A DNA stretch of 64,000 nucleotides, taken from assembly GCF_001544755.2 (NCBI RefSeq), contig NZ_FCOF02000003.1, positions 276,470-340,469 on the forward strand. The letters are read 5' to 3'. A model generated the notes under the pieces. That model saw only the letters and a list, made by a program, of their open reading frames with translations, had not been told where the DNA came from and did not search any database. Below are positions 17,577 through 26,353 of the stretch, in pieces (position 1 is the stretch's first letter; every line of letters begins with the position of its first letter). Origin of the DNA: Caballeronia catudaia. Lineage in GTDB: Bacteria > Pseudomonadota > Gammaproteobacteria > Burkholderiales > Burkholderiaceae. The position numbers and the translations under genes were made by a program.

Positions 17577-17882
17577 TCAGGCCGCGCTAGAAGGGTTACG
17601 ACCGCGCGCCTCACGGAAGCGGAAGAATCCGCTGCGCAGCACCACCGATGTTCCTCCGATGCGGTTCAGCAAGTGTTCCGCGGCGCCTTCGATCGACGAT
17701 CGGTGGCACTCGAAGGCCAGTTGCAAATCTTCCTCTCGCCATGACGCGGCGCCGAAGTGATCTTCGAGCGCCTCCGCGGAAATAGTGCATTGGACTTGCT
17801 CGCCATCGGCGACGGCCGCGAACGTGAGCGAAGGGGCATCGCCCTGATAGACGGGCGCCTGACTCAGAAACTTGATGTTCAT
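17577..17882 (-). CDS. DUF1488 family protein
   Basis: 101 aa, the size of DUF1488 proteins. The family pattern is clear: MNIKFLSQAPVYQGDAPSLT, then FAAVADGEQVQCTISAEALE, DHFGA, a later AFECHRSSIEGAAE, and VVLRSGFF at the C-terminus. Function unknown. In Burkholderia, genes of this kind tend to occur with low-oxygen or stress genes (general knowledge, held loosely). The start codon is ATG at 17882. A perfect FNR-type box is centred 90 bases upstream, shared with the divergent 64-aa gene, so oxygen control is plausible. Confidence 0.8.
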   Translation of the reverse strand: MNIKFLSQAPVYQGDAPSLTFAAVADGEQVQCTISAEALEDHFGAASWREEDLQLAFECHRSSIEGAAEHLLNRIGGTSVVLRSGFFRFREARGRNPSSAA

Positions 17883-17960
17883 GCCGGACCTCGTGAGCGA
17901 TGTTGCGCGGAGTTTCGACGGGAAAGAATATCCCTTCAGTCTCCGCGATGGTTCATCAGC

Positions 17961-17984
17961 CCGTATTGATCCAGATCAATACGG
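17961..17984. promoter_or_regulatory. FNR/Anr-type box TTGATCCAGATCAA
   Basis: TTGAT-N4-ATCAA at 17966-17979 matches the FNR/Anr/Dnr consensus exactly. The dyad extends to 11 bp per arm (CCGTATTGATC / GATCAATACGG) around a 2-base centre. It lies between the divergent starts at 17882 and 18067. Possible -10 elements are TAGGAT near 18027 (plus) and TATTCT near 17930 (minus); their spacing to the box is not the classic one, so which gene it drives is open. Confidence 0.75.
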
Positions 17985-18066
17985 CCCGGCCGAGACGCCT
18001 GCCGCCGCCGCCGCGCGCAACGCGTGTAGGATGGAAACCGTTGATCAACGCACTTCAGGAGCCGCC

Positions 18067-18261
18067 ATGAAAGCGGTGTGCCCGCTGCACGGGCCGACCA
18101 CCATCATTCGCACGAACGCATACGGCTTTCCGGTCTATGCGTGCTGCTGCGACGACGTGCCGTATGTCACCCCGCCGGATGCATGCACGAGAGCGCCGAC
18201 TCAACGCGGCGCTCCAGCCGAGCCGCAACAACCCCGGCGATCCAGGACTGCCAAGGAATGA
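18067..18261 (+). CDS. Small Cys-rich protein (64 aa)
   Basis: MKAVCPLHGPTTIIRTNAYG, then FPVYACCCDDVPYV and a Pro/Arg-rich tail. CPxHG at residues 5-9 and the CCC cluster near residues 28-30 could form a small zinc site. No known family. The ATG at 18067 has AGGAG six bases upstream, which I preferred over a longer frame starting at 17872 that would run through the FNR box. It lies 83 bases downstream of that box. It ends 12 bases before the convergent MFS gene. Confidence 0.6.
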   Translation: MKAVCPLHGPTTIIRTNAYGFPVYACCCDDVPYVTPPDACTRAPTQRGAPAEPQQPRRSRTAKE

Positions 18262-18273
18262 ACGCGCAGCGCA

Positions 18274-19620
18274 TCAAGCCGGATCGGCTTGCGCGGCGGT
18301 CACCGCCATGCGGTCCCGCCGAGGCCGGCGCGCATTGATCAGGCAAACCGCCAGCATCGCGATAACACCCGGAATGGCGATAGCGACGAAGTTCTGCTGA
18401 AGCGGCAACGCCTTGCTCACGAGAAAGCCGATCACAATGGGCGCGAGAATCGCACCGCTGCGACCGACGCCCGATGCCCAGCCGATGCCCGTCGAGCGTA
18501 TGGCCGTCGGATAGAACTGTCCCGCGAAGGCATACGTGACGATCTGAGTGCCGATGGTCGAAGCGCCAGCCAGCCCGACGAGGAGGAACAGCACGCCGAC
18601 CGGAACCTTCACGCCCAACATGCTGATCGAGACGGCGGCGAGCGCATACATCGCGATCAGCACGTATTTGATATTGAATCGGTCGGCGAGCCATCCACCG
18701 CCGATAGCGCCGATCATCGCGCCGAAGTTCAGCACGAGAACGAACGTGAGTGCCGAGCCGAGGCTGTATCCGGCGCCCGCCATGAGTTTCGTCAACCACG
18801 AACTCAACGCGTAGACCATGAAGAGGCACATGAAGAACGCGATCCACAGCATGACGGTGCTTACGCCGCGGCCGTCCGCGAAAAGGCGGCTGATCGTCGA
18901 GCCGGACACGGCCTCGCGCTCGGAAAGCGAAAAGCTATCGGCTTGCTGCGGCACGTATCCGGGTTCGATGCGCGGAAGAATCTTTTTCAACGTCTCCACA
19001 CGGCCCTTGCTGACGAGAAACCCAAGCGACTCGGGCATGTACCTGAGAATCACCGGCGCGAGAAGCGCGGGCAATCCCGCTGCAAAGAATACGGATTGCC
19101 AGCCGTAACGCTCGATCATCGCTTTGCCGACGAGCGCCGCGAGCATGCCGCCGACGGAGTAGCCGCTGAACATCACCGTGACCATCGTGCTGCGAATCTT
19201 GCGCGGCGAATACTCGGTCATCTGCGCGACCACGTTCGGCATGACGCCGCCGATTCCGAGTCCCGCGAGAAAGCGCGCGATGCCGAACGTCAGCGGATCC
19301 TTCGTAAAACCCGCTGCGGCAGTGAATACACTGAAGAGCAGAAGGCAGATCACGATCGCGGGCACACGGCCGATTCTGTCGGCGATCGTTCCAAGGAAAA
19401 CCGCGCCTATCATCATGCCGAGCAAAGCGGAGCTCACCATGAATCCGGCGCTGGTCGCCTGGACGCTCATGTCCTTCATGATCGATGGCAGCGCGATGCC
19501 CACGACCGCGAGATCATAACCATCGAAAATGATGATGAGCGCGCACCAGAAAAGAAGCAGCACATGGTATTTCCTGAATCTGGCATCGTCGCATAGCTTT
19601 TGAACGTCGATTTGACGCAT
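18274..19620 (-). CDS. MFS aromatic acid:H+ symporter (AAHS family), benzoate/PcaK-like
   Basis: 448 aa, twelve helices. The AAHS hallmark DGYDLAVVG lies in helix 1 (about residues 33-41), the MFS loop DRIGR after helix 2, and PESLGFLVSKGR marks the central loop. The family imports benzoate, 4-hydroxybenzoate or related aromatic acids with protons. AAGGAG sits 6 bases before the ATG at 19620. Next to mandelate racemase and the ben genes, benzoate or mandelate is the likely cargo. It is divergent from the racemase gene, and the 295-base gap between them should hold both promoters. BenK is the closest named possibility, but I cannot separate it from PcaK or MhpT by eye. Confidence 0.88.
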   Translation of the reverse strand: MRQIDVQKLCDDARFRKYHVLLLFWCALIIIFDGYDLAVVGIALPSIMKDMSVQATSAGFMVSSALLGMMIGAVFLGTIADRIGRVPAIVICLLLFSVFTAAAGFTKDPLTFGIARFLAGLGIGGVMPNVVAQMTEYSPRKIRSTMVTVMFSGYSVGGMLAALVGKAMIERYGWQSVFFAAGLPALLAPVILRYMPESLGFLVSKGRVETLKKILPRIEPGYVPQQADSFSLSEREAVSGSTISRLFADGRGVSTVMLWIAFFMCLFMVYALSSWLTKLMAGAGYSLGSALTFVLVLNFGAMIGAIGGGWLADRFNIKYVLIAMYALAAVSISMLGVKVPVGVLFLLVGLAGASTIGTQIVTYAFAGQFYPTAIRSTGIGWASGVGRSGAILAPIVIGFLVSKALPLQQNFVAIAIPGVIAMLAVCLINARRPRRDRMAVTAAQADPA

Positions 19621-19915
19621 GTTGTCTCCTTTACTTTAGGTACTACATTGAATTCCGCGATTCTGTTTTTTATTGATTCGACGGCGCGCGCTTTCGCTTG
19701 CCGTATTTGAAATGCGGCAAGGGCGTGCTTTCGCTGATGTCTTTATGGTTGACGGACTGCGTTGACGTGCTTATCGGGCAGTCGGCTCAGAATAGGCGAG
19801 CCGGTCATGCAGCGTCCAATACCGATTGGGTGGCTGGCTATACCCTGCAGGAATGAAAGGCGAGCAGGCTCGAAAAGAACGCCAATCCCGAATCCCTATA
19901 ACAAAGGTGCAAGAC

Positions 19916-20995
19916 ATGGACGACCTCAAAATCACCGGACTGCGCACGCGCGCGGTCAACGTGCCTTTGCAATACACGCTCAAGACTGCGGGCGGCACGA
20001 TTGCCACCGTACCGCTCGTGCTCATCGACTTGCTGACCGACGCGAATGTAACGGGCCATGCGTACGTCTTCACGTACACGCCGCTTGCATTGAAGCCGAT
20101 TCAAAGCCTGATCGATGAACTCGGGGCCGTCGTGAATGGATTGCCGCTCGCGCCTTTCGAGATCGACCGTGTCTTGAATGCGCGATTCCGGCTCCTTGGG
20201 CATACGGGCCTCGTTCGCATCGCGACTGCGGGTATCGATATGGCCGCGTGGGACGCGAAGGCCAAGGCGCATCGGTTGCCACTGGTCGAATTGCTGGGTG
20301 GAAAAGCGCGCCCCATTCCCGCCTATGACAGCCACGGCATGGACGATGTGGAACTCGGCACGAAGCGGGCACGCGACGCCCTCGAAGCCGGCTTCAAGGC
20401 TATCAAGACCAAAGCGGGCTATGCGACGCTCGAACGCGATCTCGAAGTCATTCGCGCAATCAAACAAGTGACCGGCGATTCTGTCGAGCTGATGATCGAT
20501 TACAACCAGGGCTTGTCCGTTCCGGAAGCCAGGCGGCGCGGCCGCGCACTGGAAGCGGAAGGCATCGCGTGGATCGAAGAGCCTACGCTGCAACACGACT
20601 ATGCAGGCCACGCATCGATACGCGAGGCATTGCGCATTCCCGTGCAGATCGGCGAGAACTGGTTCGGCCCCGAAGACATGCAGAAAGCTATCGACGCTCA
20701 GGCTTGCGATCTCTGCATGCCCGATGTCATGAAGATCGGCGGCGTGACGGGCTGGCTCAAAGCGAGTGCGCTTGCCGAGCAACATGGCATGCCCATGTCC
20801 AGCCATATCTTTCAGGAGTTCAGCGCGCATCTGCTCGCGGTGACTCCGACTGCGCATTATCTCGAACGCATGGATCTCGCCGGCCCGATTCTCGATCCGG
20901 TGCTGCGGTTCAAGGATGGCAACGCACTCGTCGGCGATGAACCGGGCGCCGGCATTCGCTGGCGCGAAGAAGAAGTCAGCCGCTTTCTTGTCTAG
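19916..20995 (+). CDS. mdlA: Mandelate racemase
   Basis: Interconverts (R)- and (S)-mandelate by 1,1-proton transfer; enolase superfamily, Mg-dependent. 359 aa, the same length as the Pseudomonas putida enzyme. All of its key residues fall at identical numbers: K164 and K166 (KAIKTKAGY), metal ligands D195, E221 and E247, D270 and H297 (catalytic dyad), and E317. ITGLRTRAVNVPL, GIDMAAWDA and EEPTLQHDY match it closely. I chose ATG 19916, with AAGGTG 7 bases upstream; the frame runs back to 19826. It sits alone on the plus strand between an aromatic-acid transporter and the ben genes; mdlB, mdlC and mdlD are absent here. Confidence 0.9.
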   Translation: MDDLKITGLRTRAVNVPLQYTLKTAGGTIATVPLVLIDLLTDANVTGHAYVFTYTPLALKPIQSLIDELGAVVNGLPLAPFEIDRVLNARFRLLGHTGLVRIATAGIDMAAWDAKAKAHRLPLVELLGGKARPIPAYDSHGMDDVELGTKRARDALEAGFKAIKTKAGYATLERDLEVIRAIKQVTGDSVELMIDYNQGLSVPEARRRGRALEAEGIAWIEEPTLQHDYAGHASIREALRIPVQIGENWFGPEDMQKAIDAQACDLCMPDVMKIGGVTGWLKASALAEQHGMPMSSHIFQEFSAHLLAVTPTAHYLERMDLAGPILDPVLRFKDGNALVGDEPGAGIRWREEEVSRFLV

Positions 20996-21010
20996 ACACA
21001 GCCGCTTCCC

Positions 21011-21409
21011 TCACCCCGGCAATACCGCTACGGCCTTGATTTCGACGATATAGCCCGCCGCGCCGCCAAGCATATGCGCGCCGATCGCAGTCCAGGCCGG
21101 CAGCGGCTCCGTGTTGAGATATCGCTCGCGCACCTGCATGAACAACGGCAGATCGCGCATGTCGGTATGGAACGTGGTGACATCGACAACATCGCTCAAC
21201 GATGCGCCCGCCGCCTCCAGCACGACCTTGAGGTTATCGAATGCCTGCACGATCTGCGCTTCGCGGCCTTCGACCAGTTGCATCGAGGCATCGCGACCGA
21301 TCTGACCGGACACATAGATCGTGCGGCCCACCTTCACGGCGGGCGCGTAGCGAATCTTCTCGTACACCGCTTCCATGCCCGCGGGAACGACTGCGTTACG
21401 TTCACTCAT
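21011..21409 (-). CDS. RidA/YjgF-family protein lacking the canonical Arg
   Basis: 132 aa, one Rid domain: VGRTIYVSGQIGRD, AFDNLKVVLEAAGASLSDVV and the C-terminal VEIKAVAVLPG strand. Classical RidA deaminases have Arg in PAR near the C-terminus (R105 in E. coli); here the aligned residue is Trp (PAWTAIGAH). So enamine/imine deaminase activity of the standard kind is unlikely, and it belongs with the divergent Rid subgroups often found inside catabolic operons. It begins 15 bases after benD on the same strand and has AGGAG upstream, so it is probably the last gene of the catA/ben transcript or its own distal unit. Confidence 0.88.
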   Translation of the reverse strand: MSERNAVVPAGMEAVYEKIRYAPAVKVGRTIYVSGQIGRDASMQLVEGREAQIVQAFDNLKVVLEAAGASLSDVVDVTTFHTDMRDLPLFMQVRERYLNTEPLPAWTAIGAHMLGGAAGYIVEIKAVAVLPG

Positions 21410-21424
21410 GTCATGTGTCTCCTG

Positions 21425-22201
21425 TCAGCCGTTGTCGCCGCCGGCGACCGGCAATACCGCGCCGGTGATATAGCTCGCCTCGTCCGAAGCGAGGAACAGA
21501 ATCGGCGCGACCTGCTCGTCGATACTGCCGTAGCGCTTGAAGAAGGTCGATTCCCTGACCTGCGTCACCGCTTCGCTCATCCAGATTCGTTCCTGCTCGC
21601 TGTCGCCTGCTGCATTGCGCGGCACGCGTCGCGGAGGCGCTTCGGTACCGCCTGGCGCTGCTGCGACCACGCGGATGTTGTGCTGCGCGTACTCCATCGC
21701 CAAAGATTGCGTCATCGCGTTCACGCCGCCCTTCGCCGCCGAATACGGCACGCGCCGGATGCCGCGCGTCGCGTTCGACGATACGTTGACGATCGTCCCG
21801 CCGCCACGCTCCATCAAGTGCGGCAACACCGCGTGACAGGCGTACAGCGTCGGCATCAGCGAACGGCGAATCTCCGCGTCGATCTGCGCGGGCTCGAACT
21901 CCGCGAACGGCCGCATGCGAATCGCGCCGCCGACGCCGTTGACGAGAATGTCGATGCCGCCGAACGTGCGCACCGCAAACGCCATCGCTGCTGCCGCGCC
22001 TTCATAGGTTTCGAGATCGGCGACGAAGCCTGCCGTCTGCGCGCCTTGCGCTTCGGCCGCGACTTCGGCGACGAAGTCCGCGCGATCGACCAGCAGCACC
22101 TTCGCGCCCTCGGCCGCCGCGCGCAACGCCACGCCGCGTCCGATGCCCTGCGCCGCGCCGGTCACGACCATCACCTTGCCGGCAAATCGTTGCGTGCTCA
22201 T
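21425..22201 (-). CDS. benD: cis-1,2-dihydroxycyclohexa-3,5-diene-1-carboxylate dehydrogenase
   Basis: NAD-dependent SDR that oxidises and decarboxylates benzoate cis-diol to catechol. 258 aa. RFAGKVMVVTGAAQGIGRGV at the start, the Asp after the second strand (LLVDRADF), NGVGG, catalytic VSSNATRG and YSAAKGG. The BenD-specific block GGTEAPPRRVPRNA and the ending YITGAVLPVAGGDNG separate it from generic SDRs. Its ATG overlaps the benC stop (ATGA), so it is translated with the dioxygenase genes. Confidence 0.95.
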   Translation of the reverse strand: MSTQRFAGKVMVVTGAAQGIGRGVALRAAAEGAKVLLVDRADFVAEVAAEAQGAQTAGFVADLETYEGAAAAMAFAVRTFGGIDILVNGVGGAIRMRPFAEFEPAQIDAEIRRSLMPTLYACHAVLPHLMERGGGTIVNVSSNATRGIRRVPYSAAKGGVNAMTQSLAMEYAQHNIRVVAAAPGGTEAPPRRVPRNAAGDSEQERIWMSEAVTQVRESTFFKRYGSIDEQVAPILFLASDEASYITGAVLPVAGGDNG

Positions 22202-23226
22202 GCGGTCACCGGCGCTGCGTTGGGCGTGAACTTCTCATAGTGGAAGCTATTCGGCTTCACGCCGTTGTCGTCGAAGTGTTTGCGCACTGCATCGACCATC
22301 GGAGGCGGACCGCACAGATACACGTCGACGTCGCCGTCGTTCAGCGATTCAGCCGGCATATGCTGCGTCACCCAGCCCTTGCGCGGATGATTCGATTCCG
22401 CATCGGCGACGACGGTGCTGTAAGTGAAGTTCGGCAACTTCGCGACGTAAGCCTCGATAGCTTCGACCTGCACGAGATCGAGATCGCGCGTCACGCCATA
22501 GATCAGGTGAATCTGTTGTTGCGAGTTCGCACGCGCGAGCACTTCGAGCATCGACAGGAACGGCGCGAGACCCGTGCCGCCCGCGAGGAACAACAGCGGC
22601 CGCTCCACCGCGCGCAGATAGAAGCTGCCGAGCGGTCCGGTCAGTTCGACCGTGCCGCCGGCCTGCGCGGATTCGAGCCACGTGCTCATCACGCCGCCGG
22701 GAATCTTCTTGATGAGAAAGCTGATCTTCGTTTCGCCCGGCGCCGACGAGAACGAATACGAACGATGCTGCCCGCTGCCCGGTACATCGATGTTCACGTA
22801 CTGGCCCGGCAGAAACACGGGCGCGGTCGTAGCCACATCGACGTTCAGTTCGAGCACGACGGCGGCATCGTTATGCGGCTCGATCTTCGTGACCGTCGCG
22901 GCGAACTTGCTTTGCGCGGTCTTGCATGCGGTGGACGATGCCGGGACCGCGATCACGCAATCGCTCGACGGCACCATCTGGCACGTCAGCACGAGACCGC
23001 TTTCCTTTTCATCGTCGCTCAACGCGTCTTCGATGTAGTCGTCGCCGAGATCGTAGGCGCCGCTTTCGGCGCGGCATTTGCAGGTGCCGCACACGCCGTC
23101 TGAGCAATCCATCGGCAGGTTGATCTTGGCGCGAAAGGCGGCATCGAGCACCTTCTCACCCGCCTTGCATTCGACAAAGCGCGTCACGCCGTCTTCGAAA
23201 TTCAGTGCAATGTTGTAGCTGGACAT
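22198..23226 (-). CDS. benC: Benzoate 1,2-dioxygenase reductase component
   Basis: 342-aa electron-transfer protein that passes electrons from NADH via FAD and a [2Fe-2S] cluster to the oxygenase. Plant-type ferredoxin domain first (about 1-95), with cluster cysteines C41, C46, C49 and C82; then the FAD domain (RSYSFSS, about residue 163) and the NADH domain (LAGGTGLAPF, CGPPPM). I moved the start to ATG 23226 because GGAGG lies 5 bases upstream and homologs start with MS-YNIAL; the frame itself extends 11 codons further. Lies 51 bases after benB and overlaps benD by 4 bases. Confidence 0.96.
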   Translation of the reverse strand: MSSYNIALNFEDGVTRFVECKAGEKVLDAAFRAKINLPMDCSDGVCGTCKCRAESGAYDLGDDYIEDALSDDEKESGLVLTCQMVPSSDCVIAVPASSTACKTAQSKFAATVTKIEPHNDAAVVLELNVDVATTAPVFLPGQYVNIDVPGSGQHRSYSFSSAPGETKISFLIKKIPGGVMSTWLESAQAGGTVELTGPLGSFYLRAVERPLLFLAGGTGLAPFLSMLEVLARANSQQQIHLIYGVTRDLDLVQVEAIEAYVAKLPNFTYSTVVADAESNHPRKGWVTQHMPAESLNDGDVDVYLCGPPPMVDAVRKHFDDNGVKPNSFHYEKFTPNAAPVTA

Positions 23227-23277
23227 GTTGCCTCCTTCCTTCCAATCTCTTCCCGACACGGGGGCTTCAGACGGGCT

Positions 23278-23766
23278 TCAGACGTGATAGACGTCGAGCA
23301 CCTGACGGATGTAGTCGTTCTTCAGCACAATCTTCTTGCGCGCGATCACCAGAATGTCGTCGACCTTTCGCAGCGTGACGAAGATCGTGCCGAAGAAATG
23401 ATCGTTCGTCTTGTAGCGATGATTGAGCGTGTTGAAGTTGTAGCGCACGTCGACTTCGTTCTCGCGCTCGGCCAGCACTTCCACGTTGGTGACGTTGTGG
23501 CTCGTGCGCGGCTCGGGCATCGACGCGCCGCTGCGCTCGGTCTTGATGCGGAACACGCGATCTTCGAGACCGCCACGATCCGGGTAATACATCAACGAAA
23601 TCTGGCTTTCGTGATCTTCGGTGATCTGATCGTCGTCGTCCCAGGCGGGCATCCAGTAAGTGACGTCTTCGGCGTAGCAGCCGAGCCACTCGTCCCATTG
23701 ACGGTCATCGAGCAGGCGCGCTTCGCGATACAGCGTCGCGCAGATCTTGTGGTATTCGAAGCTCAT
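23278..23766 (-). CDS. benB: Benzoate 1,2-dioxygenase small (beta) subunit
   Basis: 162-aa beta subunit of the Rieske oxygenase, structural partner of BenA in an alpha3beta3 enzyme. NTF2-like fold with the family features [20 protein letters not shown] near the N-terminus, [14 protein letters not shown] in the middle and the C-terminal [13 protein letters not shown]. It overlaps the benA stop by 4 bases (ATGA), as expected for equimolar subunits. Confidence 0.95.
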   Translation of the reverse strand: MSFEYHKICATLYREARLLDDRQWDEWLGCYAEDVTYWMPAWDDDDQITEDHESQISLMYYPDRGGLEDRVFRIKTERSGASMPEPRTSHNVTNVEVLAERENEVDVRYNFNTLNHRYKTNDHFFGTIFVTLRKVDDILVIARKKIVLKNDYIRQVLDVYHV

Positions 23767-25121
23767 GCCGCCACCTCCCCTTGTTCCTTCCTGAGCGCGT
23801 CGCGCATCACGTCCACCCAGTATTCGTGCTGAACGACGAAGAGGCCTTCGTCTTCGCTGCGCTCGCCCGAGATGAGCGGCTTGATGCCCATGTTCCTCGC
23901 GTTGTCATCGGGACCGTGGACCCACAGCGGCGCGCCGCGCGAGAGATCGTTCCACATCGCCGTGATGCCGGCATAACCTTGCTGGCACGCGCGGAACTCT
24001 TCGAGGTCGTCGCTCGTGCCCATGCCCGTCACGTTGAAGAAATCTTCGTATTGACGGATGCGCGTCGCGCGGTCCTCCGCGCTCTCGCCCTTCGGCGCGA
24101 AGCAGAAGATGCTGACTTCGGTTTTATCGACGCCGAGCGGTCTCACCACGCGAATCTGCGTGCTGAACTGATCCATCAGGAACACGTTCGGGTAGAGGCA
24201 CAGATTGCGCGTCTGATTGACGATGTAATCCGCCTGCACTTCACCGACGCGCGCCTTGATCTCTTCGCGATGTTGATAGACCGGCCGCACTTCCGGGTTC
24301 ATCGTCTTCGTCCACAAGAGGATGTGGCCATGTTCGAAGCCATACACGCCCGCGACCGACTTGCTCCAGCTATTCGCATCGACGGCCTTGGTGCCTTCGA
24401 CCTTGCGGCGGCCCATCGTCGCGGCGTAGTTCCAGTGCACGGTGCTGACGTGATAGCCGTCGCAGCCGTTTTCCATCTGCATCTTCCAGTTGCCCTCGTA
24501 GATATACGAGGAATTGCCGCGCAATACTTCGAGTCCGTCCGGCGCCTGATCGACGATCTGGTCGATGATGATCTTCGTCTCGCCGAGATAGTCTTCGAGC
24601 GGCATCGAATCCGCATTGAGACTGCCGAACAGAAAGCCGCGATAACTTTCGAAACGCGGCACCTTGCGCAAATCGTGCGAGCCGTGCGAGTTGAATTGAA
24701 TCGGATATTCGGTGGTCTTCTCGTCCTTAACCTTCAAGAGCTTTCCGGTGTTGGAGAAAGTCCAGCCGTGAAACGGACAGGTGAAGCTGCCTTTATTGCC
24801 ATGTTTGCGGCGGCACAGCATCGCGCCTTTATGGGCACATGCATTGATGACCGCATTCAGCGCGCCGGTCTTGTCACGCGTGACGACCACCGGCTGGCGG
24901 CCGATCCATGTCGTGTAGTAATCGTTGTTATTGGGAATCTGACTTTCATGCGCGAGATAAACCCAATTGCTCTCGAAGATATGCTTCATCTCGAGTTCAT
25001 ACAAATCGGCATTGGTGAAGATATCGCGGCGGCAGCGGAATACACCGCTTTCCTTGTCGTCCTGAACGGCGTTCTGCAGCAGTTCGTCGAGCTGACTGGC
25101 TTTGTCGGTAATAGCGGACAT
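23763..25121 (-). CDS. benA: Benzoate 1,2-dioxygenase large (alpha) subunit
   Basis: 452-aa catalytic subunit that dihydroxylates benzoate to the cis-diol acid. Rieske centre: C95 and H97 (CAHKG), C115 and H118 (CPFHGW). Mononuclear iron: H224 and H229 in [10 protein letters not shown] plus a distal Asp. The length and flanking sequence fit BenA/XylX rather than anthranilate AntA, but the close relationship leaves some room for broader substrates such as toluates. GGGGAG lies about 6 bases before the ATG. First of benABCD, 120 bases downstream of catA on the same strand, so a shared transcript from the catA promoter is likely. Confidence 0.95.
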   Translation of the reverse strand: MSAITDKASQLDELLQNAVQDDKESGVFRCRRDIFTNADLYELEMKHIFESNWVYLAHESQIPNNNDYYTTWIGRQPVVVTRDKTGALNAVINACAHKGAMLCRRKHGNKGSFTCPFHGWTFSNTGKLLKVKDEKTTEYPIQFNSHGSHDLRKVPRFESYRGFLFGSLNADSMPLEDYLGETKIIIDQIVDQAPDGLEVLRGNSSYIYEGNWKMQMENGCDGYHVSTVHWNYAATMGRRKVEGTKAVDANSWSKSVAGVYGFEHGHILLWTKTMNPEVRPVYQHREEIKARVGEVQADYIVNQTRNLCLYPNVFLMDQFSTQIRVVRPLGVDKTEVSIFCFAPKGESAEDRATRIRQYEDFFNVTGMGTSDDLEEFRACQQGYAGITAMWNDLSRGAPLWVHGPDDNARNMGIKPLISGERSEDEGLFVVQHEYWVDVMRDALRKEQGEVAA

Positions 25122-25241
25122 GTGTGCTCTCCCCTATGCGTGCTTCGGTGACAGAAGCGCTTGCATCGGTGTCGAATGATTCATGCGGAGATTCGGGCGG
25201 CGACAGACCTGTCGCCGCTTTGGGCGCTTGCGCGTCGTGAT

Positions 25242-26177
25242 TTACGCCGTCGCGGAAACGCGCGGGCGCTGGACGATCTGGTTGTCCTTGCCCTGAACCA
25301 GCGGCGTCAACTGAATGTTGAACTCGATTTCCTTATAAGCATCGGCTTTCAGTCCGAGCGCATCGCCACCGGTCTTTTCGATGACATGCGGCACCAGCTC
25401 TTCACGCGTTGCATAAGCGAAGTCATCCCAGATCAGCGGATCGCCTTCGATATTGATCTGCGTCGTCAGCTTGCGATGCTTTTCGCTGTTCGCGAAGAAA
25501 TGCACGTGGGCCGGACGATTGCCGTGACGCGCGAGGGCATCCAGCAATTGCTGCGTGGCGCCCTGCGGCGGGCAGCCATAACCCACCGGCATGAGCGTGC
25601 GGAATTCGTACTTGCCGTCGGCACCGGTTTTAACTGCACCGCGCAGATTGAAATCGGTTTGCGCGCCGGTCGGGTCGAAGTGCGAATAGAAGCCCTTCGA
25701 ATTCGCGTGCCAGCATTCGACGACCGCATTCGCAACCGGCTTTCCATCGGAACCCGTGACCGTGCCGCGGATGATCAGCGGACCGGCGTCTTCATCGGGA
25801 TTGATGTCGATCTTCGAGACGCCATCGCGAATCGGCGCACCGGCGACATACAGCGGGCCTTCGATCGTGCGCGGCGTGCCGCCGTGGATATCGGCTTCGC
25901 GATCGGCGGCATCCATGCGGATGTCGAGATACTTTTCCAGTCCGAGGCCGGCGGCGAGCAAAGCGGCTTCGCCATCCTTGCCCAGCTTGTTGAAGTAATG
26001 GACGCCGGCCCAGATTTCATCGGGCGTCATGTCGAGATCGTCGATAGCTTTGAACAGATCGCTCAACAGGCGACTGGTAATCTCTTTGGCGCGAGCATTG
26101 CCGTCCTGGCTTCCGATGTTGGTAGCGGCCTTCAACAGGTCCTGCACTTCCTTCGTATCGAACACATTGATGCTCAT
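25242..26177 (-). CDS. catA: Catechol 1,2-dioxygenase
   Basis: Intradiol ring cleavage of catechol to cis,cis-muconate with non-heme Fe(III). 311 aa, the standard length. The four iron ligands fall exactly at the published numbers: Y164 (KGFYSHF), Y200 (MPVGY), H224 and H226 (RPAHVHF). An N-terminal helical dimerisation part precedes TPRTIEGPLYVAGAP. The start at ATG 26177 has AGGAG six bases upstream; the frame extends 47 codons further without similarity. Divergent from catR, and upstream of benABCD on the same strand. Confidence 0.97.
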   Translation of the reverse strand: MSINVFDTKEVQDLLKAATNIGSQDGNARAKEITSRLLSDLFKAIDDLDMTPDEIWAGVHYFNKLGKDGEAALLAAGLGLEKYLDIRMDAADREADIHGGTPRTIEGPLYVAGAPIRDGVSKIDINPDEDAGPLIIRGTVTGSDGKPVANAVVECWHANSKGFYSHFDPTGAQTDFNLRGAVKTGADGKYEFRTLMPVGYGCPPQGATQQLLDALARHGNRPAHVHFFANSEKHRKLTTQINIEGDPLIWDDFAYATREELVPHVIEKTGGDALGLKADAYKEIEFNIQLTPLVQGKDNQIVQRPRVSATA

Positions 26178-26353
26178 GTCTGCTCCTGAATCTCGCAATT
26201 TTCTCGTGGGGTTAACCCTTGCTTCAGCACCGGCGTAGATATGCTCGGAAGGTATAGTCGGGTGTTGAAACAAAGCGTGAAGGCAGGATAATGGACGTAA
26301 AGAAGGCCAGTCCAACACTGATTTAGTATTGGGCTATATCCAGGAGGTATTGA
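26178..26353. promoter_or_regulatory. Divergent catA/catR control region
   Basis: 176 bases between divergent catA and catR, the usual place for CatR/BenM-type binding. It contains ATAT-N9-GTAT at 26239-26255, a LysR-type dyad, and GTATTGGGCTATAT near 26326. Expected control: CatR with muconate activates catA (and ben genes) and tunes its own expression. Site assignment by eye only. Confidence 0.45.

Noticed and set aside
17252..17614. 120-aa minus-strand frame over the 85-aa gene
   Set aside because: No family features; the plus-strand frame has the conserved-looking ends.
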